From Salminus brasiliensis (Eukaryota > Chordata > Actinopteri > Characiformes > Bryconidae): a DNA stretch of 64,000 nucleotides. Both the position numbers and the translations under genes were made by a program. Positions 26,901-38,924 of this stretch are shown here, in pieces (position 1 is the first letter of the stretch; each line of letters starts with the position of its first letter). The notes beneath the pieces are model-generated. The model was not told where the DNA came from and did no database searches. It saw nothing but the letters and a program-made list of their open reading frames with translations. Where the stretch lies: NCBI RefSeq assembly GCF_030463535.1, contig NC_132894.1, positions 13,165,433 through 13,229,432 on the forward strand, written 5' to 3'.

Positions 26901-27840
26901 CACATTACATTACATTACATGATTCTAAAATCCTCAGCAGCCAGTTTGGCGTTGTCAGTATCAAGCATGGTCTTGGCATTGCTCTTAGAGATGTACTCAA
27001 CCTGGAAGACAGAAGGAGCATACTTATTCCTGAGGCCAATTGCTTTTTATACTATACTAAGGGACATTTAATACTAAGGAACTTATAAACTTAGTGGTAT
27101 TTCTATTAGAGTTAATTTTATATTATGTCATTGTCATTCTGCAATCAAGTATTTGTAGTTTAAAATAACCAAGAGGCTTTACTGTCTTACTCTCCTTATC
27201 GGGGGATGGAAAAAATTGGCAGTTCCCTTTAAGCCTGTAGTTTGACTAGGAAACAGACGTCAAGGAAAAGTGCTAATAGCATAAATAACTTATTGAGACC
27301 TAATATGACAGTTTTAACAGTGGCATTACTCGGGTCATTTAGAACATTTGCATTGAAAACATTTTCACAAAGTGGAGGCTTATACTGGTAAATACTTGGA
27401 TCCTTGGATAATTTTGTAATAATGTCATTACATTACGTATTTTACTATATTTTACATTAAAGTGCCATTCCACAATTGTCCCTTTGTTTTATTCTCACCT
27501 GGTCGCTTAAGTCTTTGACTCTTTCCAAGAAGTCAGTGTGGTCATGGAAGACCATCGAATGGTTTTCATACCAGTTCCTGATCTTCTTCTCCAGCTCAGC
27601 ATTTTTCTTCTCCAGGGATAACACATTCTGCATATAGGATGCCAGTCGGTCGTTCAGGTTCTGCATGGTGGCCTTTTCATTAGTTGGGGTGTGAAGATCA
27701 AGGCCATCGGCAAGATCGAAGCCCTGAATAAACCCATAAAATGACCCACGCTGGGAGGTTGAGATGCGGGTTCCTTGACCCCCAGCTCCCCCATACATGC
27801 TGAGAGTCCTGCTTCCATAGGATCTGCTCGAGAGGGACAT
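17947..27840 (-). CDS. Divergent type I keratin, - strand (8 exons, 393 aa)
   Basis: Predicted acidic keratin in opposite orientation to its neighbours. In transcript order, coding exons are 27840-27499, 27001-26919, 26809-26653, 22531-22373, 21712-21587, 19433-19216, 18978-18968 and 18032-17947. All have GT-AG boundaries and the total is 394 codons including the stop. The head is short and not Gly-rich ([18 protein letters not shown]). The rod runs from [19 protein letters not shown] to [16 protein letters not shown], and the tail ends [12 protein letters not shown] and then TVSTDK. The 83-, 157- and 126-nt exons are standard; the 162- and 221-nt exons each lack one codon (159 and 218). An 11-nt microexon is required to join exon 6 to the tail in frame. 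Introns are unusually large (intron 3 about 4.1 kb, intron 5 about 2.2 kb). An in-frame ATG 60 bp upstream (27,900) is possible but gives an atypical extension. It could be a simple-epithelium-type keratin; the symbol is uncertain. Confidence 0.85.
24437..25108. mobile_element. Non-autonomous DNA transposon in keratin intron 3
   Basis: The left end cactatatggacaaatggtc and the right end (reverse complement caatatacgtccaaatg) are inverted repeats flanked by TA, which suggests a Tc1/mariner-type MITE. No transposase is visible. It is split by a separate hAT-like MITE at 24,731-24,912. Related partial copies occur at 29,329 and 29,805. Confidence 0.6.
24731..24912. mobile_element. Nested hAT-like MITE
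   Basis: It starts cagtgtttcttaactctggt and ends with the inverse ggaccatggttgagaaatactg-type terminus. The two sides are flanked by similar 8-bp direct repeats, ttctagcc and ctctagct. Short TIRs of the CAGTGTTTC type and an 8-bp duplication are typical of hAT elements. It interrupts the older MITE, so it is the younger insertion. Confidence 0.65.
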
Positions 27841-29328
27841 GTTGCTGTTCTGAGAAGGGCTGTAGTTAACAAGAAATGAAAATAAGGACTGGATGCTCAA
27901 GCATCTATTCGCTTGTGGTTTTACTTTGTGGAAAACATTCTTTAAGTACCTGTCCAGGACTAGGGATAGGGGAGGGTGTCTTTAGTATATGAGCAGAGGT
28001 GACCCCTCCTCGTTCTTTGTGAAAATGCTTCCACATGTCCGGCTGAACCCGTAGACCTGCATTTTCATGCCATTGAAAGCTTGAGATAAGTCAGATGGCT
28101 CTATCGATAAATCTACCATCGTCAGGAGTTCTCTTCATAAGTCACATTTTTGTATTCAAATAAGGTTCATTTTGCTTGTCTCTGTGGACAACAGGATGAC
28201 TCCCAGTCAAACATACAAACTTTTCTTACATACCATGAGGGACAAGATGTGCATCAGACGTTGGCGTGCAAGTCATTGATTGAATGTAGATTTTTACAAC
28301 TTTCAACAGAAAATTACTCATCTAACCTGTTTAAGAGAAAACATTCAACATGTCCCTTACAGAACACGATGCAGGTAGCGACAAACAGTCATTTTCCCCA
28401 GGCTGAACTCTATCAAATCTAGACTCAGTGTTTTAATTGAAACAATTAATGGCCAAACGTGCAGTGTTTTCCAAAAATGGACATCTCATATAGTGCTGTT
28501 TATTTACAGTACTGATACTGCTATTCATAGTTAGAGCACAGTGCTATAATACAAATGTACAGGATGTTACTGTTATTTTTTTTTTACTGTACTGTTTCAC
28601 AGTATTTATTATATACAGCTCTGTTGCACTGTGCTGTAATTCACATTATAGAATAATAAACAAATAAAGAATAAGTTCTAAAACTATAATTACATCATTC
28701 AGTAGTAGTGTAGATACCTTACTGCTGACAGAGGTTTCAAGGAAATACTGGATTCTTGAATTTAAAGTTAAACAGTATACCGATGGAAAACTTTATAGCT
28801 TGAGATTATTAATATTTTCAAGAGCTTTTCAATCTCAATATAACATTATTGGTTCTCTAAGGCAAGAACTTGCAAACAGTTTAAACCACAAATGAACAAA
28901 GCAATGCAGCATAGGGCGGTCCGTCTGAAAGCCACCATACATGTGACTGTTTTAAGCCCATTATCTAAGATAATCAGATTGGAAAATCTTGAGAATCTTC
29001 AGACATGGTAATGGAATGTCCAGAGATACTGGCATAGTACTTTTGTCTGAGGAAAAAAACACTACACCAAATAAAAAAGGATTTCTAGTGCTGAATAAGT
29101 GTGTTCATTAAAGGGTCAAAGGATGAAAATGCACCATGTACCATGTAAAAAAAAATGTAACAATTTTACCAAAACCCAATAAAAAAATAACTTCTTTAGT
29201 TGTGATTCTATTGTAGAACAAATGCATTTACTAAAGAACCATATAGGAACCTCCATTAAAGGATGCAGATATCTAGAGTTTACCTAGTTTGTACAATGAA
29301 CTTAATTCATAGTGTCAAAGAGGACATA

Positions 29329-29470
29329 CACTATATGTCCAAATGTTTGTAGACACCCCTTATAATGAATGCATTCAGCTACTTTAAGTTGCAACCATTG
29401 TCGATACAGATGTGCAAGAGTACACACAGTTTGTAGAGAGGCTGTAGAGAAGTATTGCCAATAGAATAGG
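29329..29470. mobile_element. MITE end fragment (family of 24,437)
   Basis: Preceded by TA, it begins cactatatgtccaaatgttt and continues with gacaccccttataatgaatg. This is the inverted right end of the element at 24,437-25,108. The rest is missing or replaced by other repeat DNA. Confidence 0.5.
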
Positions 29471-29804
29471 ACTTTCTATTCTTTCCTAGTAGTTTCACCA
29501 CTCTTCCTAGCTCCTGCTATTTTTATATAAATTTTCTCTAGAACAGGGGTTGGCAATGGGGGCCTAAGTCAAAATGGGATGATTTCCCTGCTCTAACAGA
29601 CCTTCTTAACCTTGCAATAAACGGTTAAATCAAGTGTGTGTGAAGAGGAAAAGCACAAAACTGGGCAGAAATCTGACATTCAGGGCTGAAATTGCCCACC
29701 TCATTCTCTTGAAACTTTGAAATGTTTTTAACCCTTTCCAGACAAATATAATTAAAATAAATTTCTGGAACTCTGTGGAATTATTAGTTGATTGTAGTGT
29801 AGTG

Positions 29805-30175
29805 CACACTACATGGACAAATGTTTTGGGACAAAAATCAAGAGGATTCAAAAAAGGGTTTATTCTATTTTGTTGGAATAACTTTCTCATCATTCTACTA
29901 GATTTTGGAGAATTGCTGTGAAGATTTGATTGTATTCAGCAACAAAACCGTTAGTGGGGTCAGAATGCTGGATGGTCTCCAACCCACCTCTTCCCCCAAT
30001 CCCCAACTAATCCCAAAAGTATTTTGGAGGTTGCACTCATTCCAGAGAACATCGTTCCACTGCTCCAGAGCTCAATGTTGGGGGGCTTTATACTCCCTAG
30101 CATTAGGCGTGGTACCAATAGGTTTATGTGTATCTTGTCCACTGAGTGCTATTCTATTCACAGTTCTTCTCCATA
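29805..30175. mobile_element. MITE fragment (family of 24,437)
   Basis: It shares the left end (cacactacatggacaaatg) and internal blocks such as aatcccaaaagtatt and tccactgctccagagctcaa with the MITE at 24,437. The right end is absent. The 143-codon open frame over it (29,905-30,336) is a chance frame through the repeat. Confidence 0.55.
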
Positions 30176-33100
30176 AATATAAAATAATAATTTTAGAAAA
30201 GCACTTGTTAAGGTTCTCTTCATGGGGCATCCCCAATCGGGTCAATCAAGTCAAATTTACGGTAGGTGTAAAACTGTGTACAAATAATTTTTGGCCATTC
30301 ATATCCATGTCACAGAATTCTTTGTTGTTACTTTGACTGAACTGAAGCTTTCCTCTCTAGTTGTCAAACCTAGATGATGAAAATGCATGTAGCAAATAAA
30401 GCATAGCATGTTGTATTGTGTTGCCTACAGTAATGACTATCAAAGGTGCATTAGAACAATTTACAACTATTACTTCTATAACATATTCTGCCTCCTGGGT
30501 AACTGTGGTCACAATAATTTGTGTGACAAAAAATTCCACAAGATTGTGAAATGAATAGCCTTAGGCTTCACTGGTCCACTCCCAGCATGATTGGCCTATA
30601 ATTTCTGCCAGTTGCACAGAGTGTGTATATAATAATGAAAGATGTGCTTAAGTAATCCAGTGGGTGTGTTGCAGTAAATAGTAGGTGGTATGGGTGGGTC
30701 TGTTTATTTTTGCCACTAGGTGATGCTAACAGCCCTCTTTGTATCTTAATCCTAATTAAAACTAGTATGCATTCCCTCTTTACTGAGGTAATTCAAGAAA
30801 GAACCAAAGTTTTATCTGAGCTTTATTTTAAGCTTTATTAGCAAACCATTACCTGTTCACAACTAACCACAGACAGGAGCAGAGCATAGTCATTTATCTA
30901 TGCAGGAATATGAAAGTTGTCTTGACATGATTTAAGCTGTCAACTGACATAAATCTGTGGTTTGGTAACCGGATTTCGGTTGATCTAAAATATGTCCTAA
31001 AGCTGTCTGTTATGATATATCAAACTGAAAGCAAGGCAAGCTATTAGAGAAGCTTGTGAATGCTGTTAGAACTAATATTTACTGGAAGAGTGTATGCGCA
31101 GAGTAAATAGTAAGTCAAATGATATTCGATCTATTCATCAGCCAGTGGTGGACTTAAGAGCTCCATAAAATTTTCACTTCAATTTCTCAATCAAGTTTGC
31201 TTAATTGAAAAAAAAAAAAGTTTTTGTTTCTCCTTTTAAAAAACCTTTTTATAACCACTTATAAAATAGAAAAAAAACACTTATTAAATCACCCGCATAT
31301 CTTATTCACCCTTCTTTGCAATGAAAAAAGAAAATCTGAAAGAGGAGAATGATGGGTGTAGCTTCATACAAAGATATTCTTGTGGGTATTAACTGCCAAA
31401 GATTATGAGGTAAAAACAACACAACACCCAGAGCAAGTATTAAAGAATGCAAACTGTTCACAAGCCCCACTGGCACCACTGGTGATAAAGCTATATTTTT
31501 TCAATGCAATACAGTGAAAAAGTGTTGTAACCCTGTCTAAATGTGTGTACATTTCAAATACTGAATGAGATTACATTGAAAACTAAAGTCTAATTACACA
31601 TGCAATTAAAACCTAATTACACAAATGAGGTAGACTTGCTTGTGTGCTTTGGATCACTGTATTGTTGCATGACCCAACTACGCTTCAGCTTCGGCTCATG
31701 GAAAAAAATATCATACAGTCTCATGAAAAAATCAGAGATACAGACCAAAGTTCATAGTTCCTTCAATAATAGCCAGGTCTTACAGCTCACATTACAACTC
31801 CTATAATTGAAAAATAATTGAGAAAACCCTGTTGCTGCAGTGACATTCATGCTGCTTTTCCCCACTGTGGAGTTTCTAAAATAGGAATTAATGGACAATG
31901 TGCAATTTTGTTCCTTGGTTATAATTCACACTGCATGTTTGAATTGTTTGGCATGTATGAACAAAGCCTGTGATTTCTGTGCTCATACTGTACAAAAGTA
32001 GTCGTCTAACTGACATGCTGAGACATGGGTGTTTACACTGCACGTGAAACATGGAACCTAGACAGAGTTCTGTGTACATACAAGCACTCAATTCAGCAGA
32101 AAATGGCACACTGTATATATCTAAAATGTTGAGAAAGTGCATAGCTTACTTACTTATACGGTTTGTCCATTTTCCAGAGAGAACTGGAAGTAACCTAGTT
32201 TTGACACGTGTGTATGAGTGTCCAAAAGCATTTTAACTAGCTCTGTGTATTCTGTGACTCAGCCGTCAGCTGGCAAATGAAAATTTCAATATAAGTATAA
32301 TTTCCAATGCAATCTACAACATGCAAAACAACAACAACTAAAAGACAAGTGACTAAAATGTCAGAAATCCATCCTGCTTACTCTGAGCCTGTTTGGGCAG
32401 TTAATAAGGCTTTACTAATACTCTCACACTGCACATCAAACATCAACCTGAATTTCAGTCAGCTATGACCAAATTAGACTTGAAATGGACTTTAAAGGTA
32501 TTTAGGGTAGAGTGAGATGAGAATTAGTATTCTTCTTGGTTAGCAATGGTTTTCGTTGTACATTACACTAGATTTTAATGGCAGGCAGGGTTTAATGATA
32601 AGGGTAAGTGTTAGGTTAAGTTTTGGTTTAGTTACACTTAAACCAACGTTTAACTGTGAGCTCTAGATTTAGCTGTTTAGATTAGGTGTAGGTTCTTTTT
32701 ATGTTATGTTAATGTTTAATATTATGTAATAATATTTATCTGGTTAATTTGTAACATTTTCTGTTCAAATCATTTGATTTTTGCTTGTTTTGCTTCCATC
32801 AGTAATTCATCTATATGCACAAAGTACAATCTACAATTAGATTTTAGACCTATATTTCGTGCAAACCCTGAAATGGTGTTTTAGTCTTATATGTATAAGT
32901 TCCTCTTAAGACCAGGCTGCTCCAGGCCCAGATGCAGCAAAACACACTCCCACCACAATGATTCACTGTTGGTATGAGGTTCTTTGAGAACTTGAGATGA
33001 GAATTTATATTCTTCTTCGTAAGCAATGGTTTTGGTTATACATTTAGAGCATAAGGTTGGGTTACAGAAAACACAGGCCCACAGGCCTACCAAATGAACT

Positions 33101-33949
33101 GGCAACTTTTTCTGTACAGAAAAAATGCTTCCATGTGTAGCATTTCCACACACTTGCTGCAGCAGTAACAGGTCTTAAACCACCAGGCTGAATAGGAAAG
33201 TGTGACACCCTGCAGAGAGGTTGCTGTGCCAACTACAGAACAATGACGTCCTTCATCGTCCTGTGGCTGCACACTCATACCTGAGTGTACCTTTCACAAA
33301 GATGACAAGATAACAAGATGACAGCAGTGGGGGAGGGCATGATTGAAGAGACTATGGGAACTAAGTGATATTTGGCTGTGCGCCAACCTTCCATGTTTCA
33401 ATACAGGGTATGACACTTGTTTAAAGGCTGGAATCTTACACATCCTGCTGTGAACAATGGTATCAGTTAAAGAAAATAAGCACTAGGGGGAGGGGACCAA
33501 GGTCATTTGTTTTGTATGTTTTTCAGTTGCTATGACACTATGAGCACAGTTATCCAGGTTTTCAGCCAAGGCATATGAATACACAATATGAGTCAGACAA
33601 TACAGGTGAAGGTAATGAGAAAACACTAAGAGCAGTCATGGGATTTTACAGATGTTGACAAGAACAAACACCACATCCCCTTAACAGACAGGGTTACCAG
33701 TTTATTACAAACACCTATTTTGTACATGCACCTCTCTGACAAACTGTGCACAACAATAGATGCAATAGAAAAACTCCTTTAGATTCTGCAAAATGTTAAC
33801 TCACTCAAAGACAATTTGGTGCCTATTTTAGCCCATATCCTACTTAATGATCATCATATTTCTGATAACCCTGCCATTTCTCTCCTTGCATAGTAGCCCT
33901 CAAGACCATCAGCACTTAAAAAGGACACAAGAGGCTAGGTTGGACCTCA

Positions 33950-34110
33950 ATTTACTGATGTTTGTAAATTTTAGAACACATCATATATGTTACATCTGGA
34001 TTTAGAGAGAAGCATAGCAACAACATTGTCATTTTATTGATCTCTCTAAAACATTTGGTACAATTAATAGTTCCCTGCTTACAAAACATTGGTTTTGACT
34101 AAGGTGCTAA
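33950..34110 (+). mobile_element. Decayed LINE reverse-transcriptase fragment
   Basis: One frame reads FIDLSKTFGTINSSLLTKHW, a good match to reverse-transcriptase motif A of non-LTR elements (F-x-D-L-S-K-A-F-D-T). The second motif Asp is changed to Gly. Just upstream, SGFREKHSNNIV resembles the usual preceding block. Stops and the very short length show it is a relic. The clade cannot be told. Confidence 0.5.
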
Positions 34111-36214
34111 AGTGCTATAAACTGAATGTTGAAATTTGAAAGATTGTTTCAACGACATGCTTAGTTTTCTTTTCCATGTGAATATGTCATTGTGTGAAAT
34201 ATTTATAAATAGGTTGTTTTTCTGCAGGTTTTAGAGCACAACTTATATTGATTTGCTGAATTGAACATATTTTATAAGATCAAAAAAGTGGAATCAGATG
34301 TACTCCTTTAAAAAAGAAACACATGGCAGATAAGATTTGACAACCCTGTTTTAGGAAAATACTGTACATCCATAAAATTACTTCAAGAGAATCCTACTGA
34401 CCATGTGCACAACAAAGGGCCTGTACTGAAGTTCACGATTGTGGTTTATGGTTTTGCTAAAGTGCACACTACTGTGACGTATTTCCAAACACACTGTGTA
34501 CAAGCACTCATTAAAACCATGTGTGTGTGGATTTGTTTTGTATCTTTATGAGGTAGTTGCCAACAATCTTGCAATTTTAACATTCTTCCCTGATATATGA
34601 ATTCCACATGTTGAACTAACTCCAATACTGCATTTAAAAAAAAAAGAAGCACATTTTAATGTGTGTTTAGTGTGGTCTTATGCACTGTACTGTGGTCTTA
34701 CGCATTTTTGCACATTTGAGAAGTGAAATGTACTCCATGCCACCCTCCAGAAAAGCACATGAGCATGCATATCAGTACACAAAACACTTGGATAGGCAGT
34801 GAGTGTCATTGTGCCACTGTGGAGGAACAGAGTTTTACAATTCCTCCATGACACAATTGCCCTTGGTCTTATCTACTTTTTGCATGGCCTTTCCCACCAT
34901 CTTAAGAGTGAAGGGGAACAGTAAAGCAGTCAGGAAGCTCACAGCTGCCATTTGCTTTTGCCTTTGTTTCATCTGGAGAGAGACAGAAATAATTAATGTT
35001 ATGGTTCCGTTTGCATTTGCCTCACTCCTTCGTCCATCTGGGATTTTAGAGCAGCTTTGTTGTGGCAAAGTCATCTAAAATGATAAAAGACATAGCTACT
35101 AATGTCAACAAAACAGACTGTTTATAAAAATGTTAATTATAATTTTGCACGGGTTTACTAATCCCTTGGTGTTATGAACTGCACTTTATTATTAGGCAAG
35201 ATGTTCTTCAAATGTTGCAGAAAATATCTTGCTTGCAGATACCAGTCTTGTCTTAGAGACTTGGCTTTCATCTTAATGCATTTTTGTAAAAAAGTCATCT
35301 TTAATTGAGTACTTTCAGGCAAAGCCGGGATTTGGAAAAGTCAAGGGTGTGGACAGTACAGTTTGCCACTGCTATAGAAACGGCGTGTTTGCAGGCCTGC
35401 ACAGGCCTGTCCTCAAGAACTCTCCCATCGGTCAAAACTGGCAGTTTCAGACTGTGGTCCATGCCTGAAGAGCCCTTATCATCGCCTTTTCTAGCCACTG
35501 CAGAGCACACCTCTACATGGCTGAAAGTATAGAGGGGTGGAGTACTGTTTACACAGTGAGTCATGGCTGTGAGTCGCAGCTAGCCTAGCACACTAATGCA
35601 GTGCAGACAAAGGCAGACTTAAGAGCTAGAGCTCATGTTTTAGTGAAATACCTGTCTAATTCCAGTTTTTTTTCCCATGTGACTGTTACAGCTTGTGTGA
35701 ACATTAGCAGTGCAGGTGTAACCTAAACTCCTGTACAGGTCCATCACAGAAAGCTGTAGCAAACATATTTCGTTTTGTCACAATATCATCACAGCATTGT
35801 ATTTAAAAAATGTGAATCCTTTTTTAAAAACAGTGTTAATGGCTTCCTCTGTGTACAGCTGAACAAGTAAGCATGGTATCAGAATGTGACAGTATATTGG
35901 AAGCCAGTGAACCTAAAGCTACTCTGCAAATGTAAAAAATCTCTGGATAAAACTGCAACTTGTTTGATTAAAATGCAATGATAGTATTTCACAATTTTGG
36001 TGCATTTGGGGTAAAAAGGTTTTATTTGCTTATTTATTTACAATTGTAATTAAAATAATTCAACCCCGTTCCCAATATAACAAGTGGCTGCTACAAAAAA
36101 TAGAGTGTAGAGAGTGGTTTCTACACAAAATGCTCATTTTAATGACTACTGCAGTTTTAGACTTATCCAATACCCTTCATGACAAGGATCTTTAGTACTT
36201 AGAAGAGTACTCTT

Positions 36215-36660
36215 TTGTTGCAAACATTATGCATAACCAACCAGACACCAACCAGACACAGCGGTCCTAAGGAATCTAAGCCCATTGGCAATGACCTTAA
36301 GTTCACTAACATTCAAATCCCACCAAAGAGTTCTGTGGGGTTCAAGTCACCCGACTGCAATAGCCACTCCAGAATCTTCCAGGACTTCTTCTTAAACCAA
36401 GCTTTGGTGGGCCTTGCCATGTTGTCCTGTTAGACGATACAGTGATGACCAACTTCAACTTTCTTGCAGAAGGATTTCCTGATACTTGAACCCATCTTGC
36501 CCTGCACATGCTGCAGGTTTCCTTTGGCAAAGAAAGCAAGCAGCCATAGAGCATCATTGAGCCACCACAATTCTTTGTAGAAAGGGTGCTCTTTCAGAGT
36601 ATGCTTAATTCTTCTTGCTCCAAACATACTGCTCACTCCTTCAGAAGGCCACCATTGCAC
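36215..36660 (-). mobile_element. Tc1-like transposon relic, - strand
   Basis: The sequence resembles the 3' half of a fish Tc1 element on the - strand. It contains ggatttcctgatacttgaac, tgccctgcacatgctgcagg and ttcttcttgctccaaacata, with no intact frame. It shares wording with the relic at 12,721-13,260. No terminal inverted repeats were identified. Confidence 0.5.
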
Positions 36661-38642
36661 CAGCTATAAGACACTTACTCAGTAGTCAAATTCATCAATG
36701 TTGTTTTGGAGTGAAATAAGTGGTTCTTCACAACCAATGAGTGAGCGTTGGCAGCCAAACCAATATCATATTTGTTGAATATTGTGTTGCTACGTATTAC
36801 ATAACAAAAATGACAAAATGTTGTGGCATATTGTTTCTGTCATAAAAAAACCTTGTATCTTCAAAACAGAATCTTTACACATGAAAATGTTCCAACTTTC
36901 AATTAAAAGTAATATAAAAAGATTTTATTCCATGTCACTTTGAAGCATTTCTGTTGGCACGATTCATCATTAAATTCTGACAATGTAAGGAACAACTGAC
37001 AGATATCCTTGTACAACCTCTTGTGAACCAACTGAGCTACAACAAATACCAAACTGAAAGAATGCAGTCTGTAACACTGTAATAAAATAGGCACAGCCTT
37101 ACTGTTTAGATAAAACTTTGAAGCCTGTTCTATATCTTTTTCCTGTGTCTTTTTCCTGTAAATAATGTAGACATCTTATGCATGTGCACAAAGGCCGTCT
37201 TTAGTCTATTGTTTAGTAAGTGAGTGTGTTTCTCTGTTTCAGTCATGGGTGGTGGCCCGTGTGAGCAAGACTAATGTAGTGTGTCTCTCAACAGTCCTAT
37301 TGGTGGTTGTTTTTTTGGAGAAGCAGGGCTGGTTGTATGCCTCGAGGGGGGATGTGAGATCATCTCTGGCATCCAGCCAACCCTTTCTTCCCCCTCTCAC
37401 CGGGTCACATCTGGAACTCTGTATCAACTCAGATACCTCACTAGTGAACAATGAAAAGAGAAGGAGGAAAATAAGGCAAAGACAAGAATGGATAATGTAT
37501 CTTAAAAAACTTTAAGCAGGCTAATAAAAGCAATAGTGCAAAGAGTACCGAGAATGGAACATGGGCAAAAACCAAGGTGGTTTGTAGTGAACATTTTGGA
37601 TAAAGTGCTCTGTAAAAGAATTTATTTGTAATTTTCAGTACCCTTAGCCTTAGGTGACAAGGCTTGTTTTGACTTTCAGAAGGGTATCAGTAATGCAGGG
37701 TACATAATCTTCTATTTTTTACTGTGCTTTTAATATGTTCATACTGTGCATTAGTATGTTAAAAGCTGGTACTTTCAAGCTTATAAGCTGTTTCTCAGCG
37801 CATTAAATTTAAGAAATCCATTAGTCTCCAGTACACAACAGACTATATTTAACTTGGCATGGTACTAATGGATTTGAAACATCAGGCAGATGCTTACATA
37901 AACTTAAGCCCATTTGACCAAGGCAAAGAAGATTTGTGCATGATGTTTCTTTTCCCCCCTGCATCTATTTTAATGGACAGTTGAGTTTATGTGTTGCTAA
38001 CCTTGAAATAAACCGTCATTGACATGCAGCTCTAAATCTGATCCTGACTCTGCACTGATGATATGTTTGCTGTATACAAAGGTTATTTAGCAAGATTTTC
38101 AAAAAATATAGTACATGGAGTTCTATATAAATAAAATAATCAACTGCTGGTAAGGCCCACAGACTGGTGCTGCCTGAGTGCAGTTATGCCTGATAAGGCT
38201 GCTAGAGATAAGGTAATATGCATGGCCATGTAATAAATGGGGCAGGACTTTGCAATGGCATTGTTACAGTTAGATACTATTGTAACTCACTGATAATGTG
38301 TATCATTTGTAAACTGGGTGTCTTCACTTTAGATGAATAGCATCACTGATTTGCCTTTCAGTACTTTAAAAGAATCATGATTGATGCAATTGATGTTTTA
38401 GATGCTTTCACAGGTAAGTAAATGTGATACAGTTAATGTTGTTCCTTCCATATAGGGTTTCTTAAAGCCAAGCACATTTGAGCACACACTGTACTCTCCA
38501 CTTATTCCAAATCTTGCTGGTAGAATGCAAAGTTGGCAGCCATGTACAACTGTGCACACACACATACACACAAAACTTTTATTCCCCCAAAGTATGTTGT
38601 AAACCTGGTGGGGCACTCACATTGTATTCTCCCTTTTGTAAA

Positions 38643-38685
38643 CTCTGTGGACACTGCATGGAGACACACACACACACACACACAA
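38643..38685. repeat. (CA)n microsatellite
   Basis: A run of CA dinucleotides about 280 bp before the start codon of the fourth keratin gene. A shorter CA-rich patch is at 38,553-38,572. Confidence 0.85.
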
Positions 38686-38779
38686 AAATTCCAATGCACT
38701 TTCCTCACAGGGGCGGTTGGTGGTTTCAGCAGTGTCTGGCACACACATATGTCCTCCCTCCTCTTCACACTCACTGATT

Positions 38780-38924
38780 CAGCTTGACCCGCCCCAGAGC
38801 TAAGGCTATATAAAAAGGACTGGGTTGGACACAGCTGCACACTCCAGGAGACTCCAAGGCAACTCCCTGACGATTTTCTCCCAGTCCTCTTTGCCACTCC
38901 TTCTGCAGCCATCCATCTGTCAGC
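38780..38924 (+). promoter_or_regulatory. Promoter and 5' UTR of fourth keratin gene
   Basis: TATATAAAAA is at 38,807-38,816, about 110 bp before the ATG. A GC box-like gacccgccccag at 38,786-38,797 lies just upstream of it, suitable for Sp/KLF factors (inference). The 5' UTR is about 80 nt. Confidence 0.75.

Larger units (their letters stand above)
27841..38780. other. Intergenic region between third and fourth keratin genes
   Basis: About 10.9 kb between the divergently oriented third (-) and fourth (+) keratin genes. It holds MITE fragments (29,329 and 29,805), a decayed LINE fragment near 33,960-34,110 and a Tc1 relic (36,215-36,660), listed separately. A relatively GC-rich patch at 35,320-35,580 is open on both strands, but I recognise no product. 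No additional keratin exon or other gene could be supported. The promoter of the third gene must lie just right of 27,900, but no clear TATA box is seen. Confidence 0.55.

Noticed and set aside
27841-27900. Upstream ATG adding 20 residues to the - strand keratin
   Set aside because: The extension is unlike keratin heads, and the downstream start gives the usual MSL/MSS beginning; kept only as an alternative.
29905-30336. 143-codon + strand ORF
   Set aside because: Runs through a MITE fragment related to 24,437-25,108; no protein family recognised.
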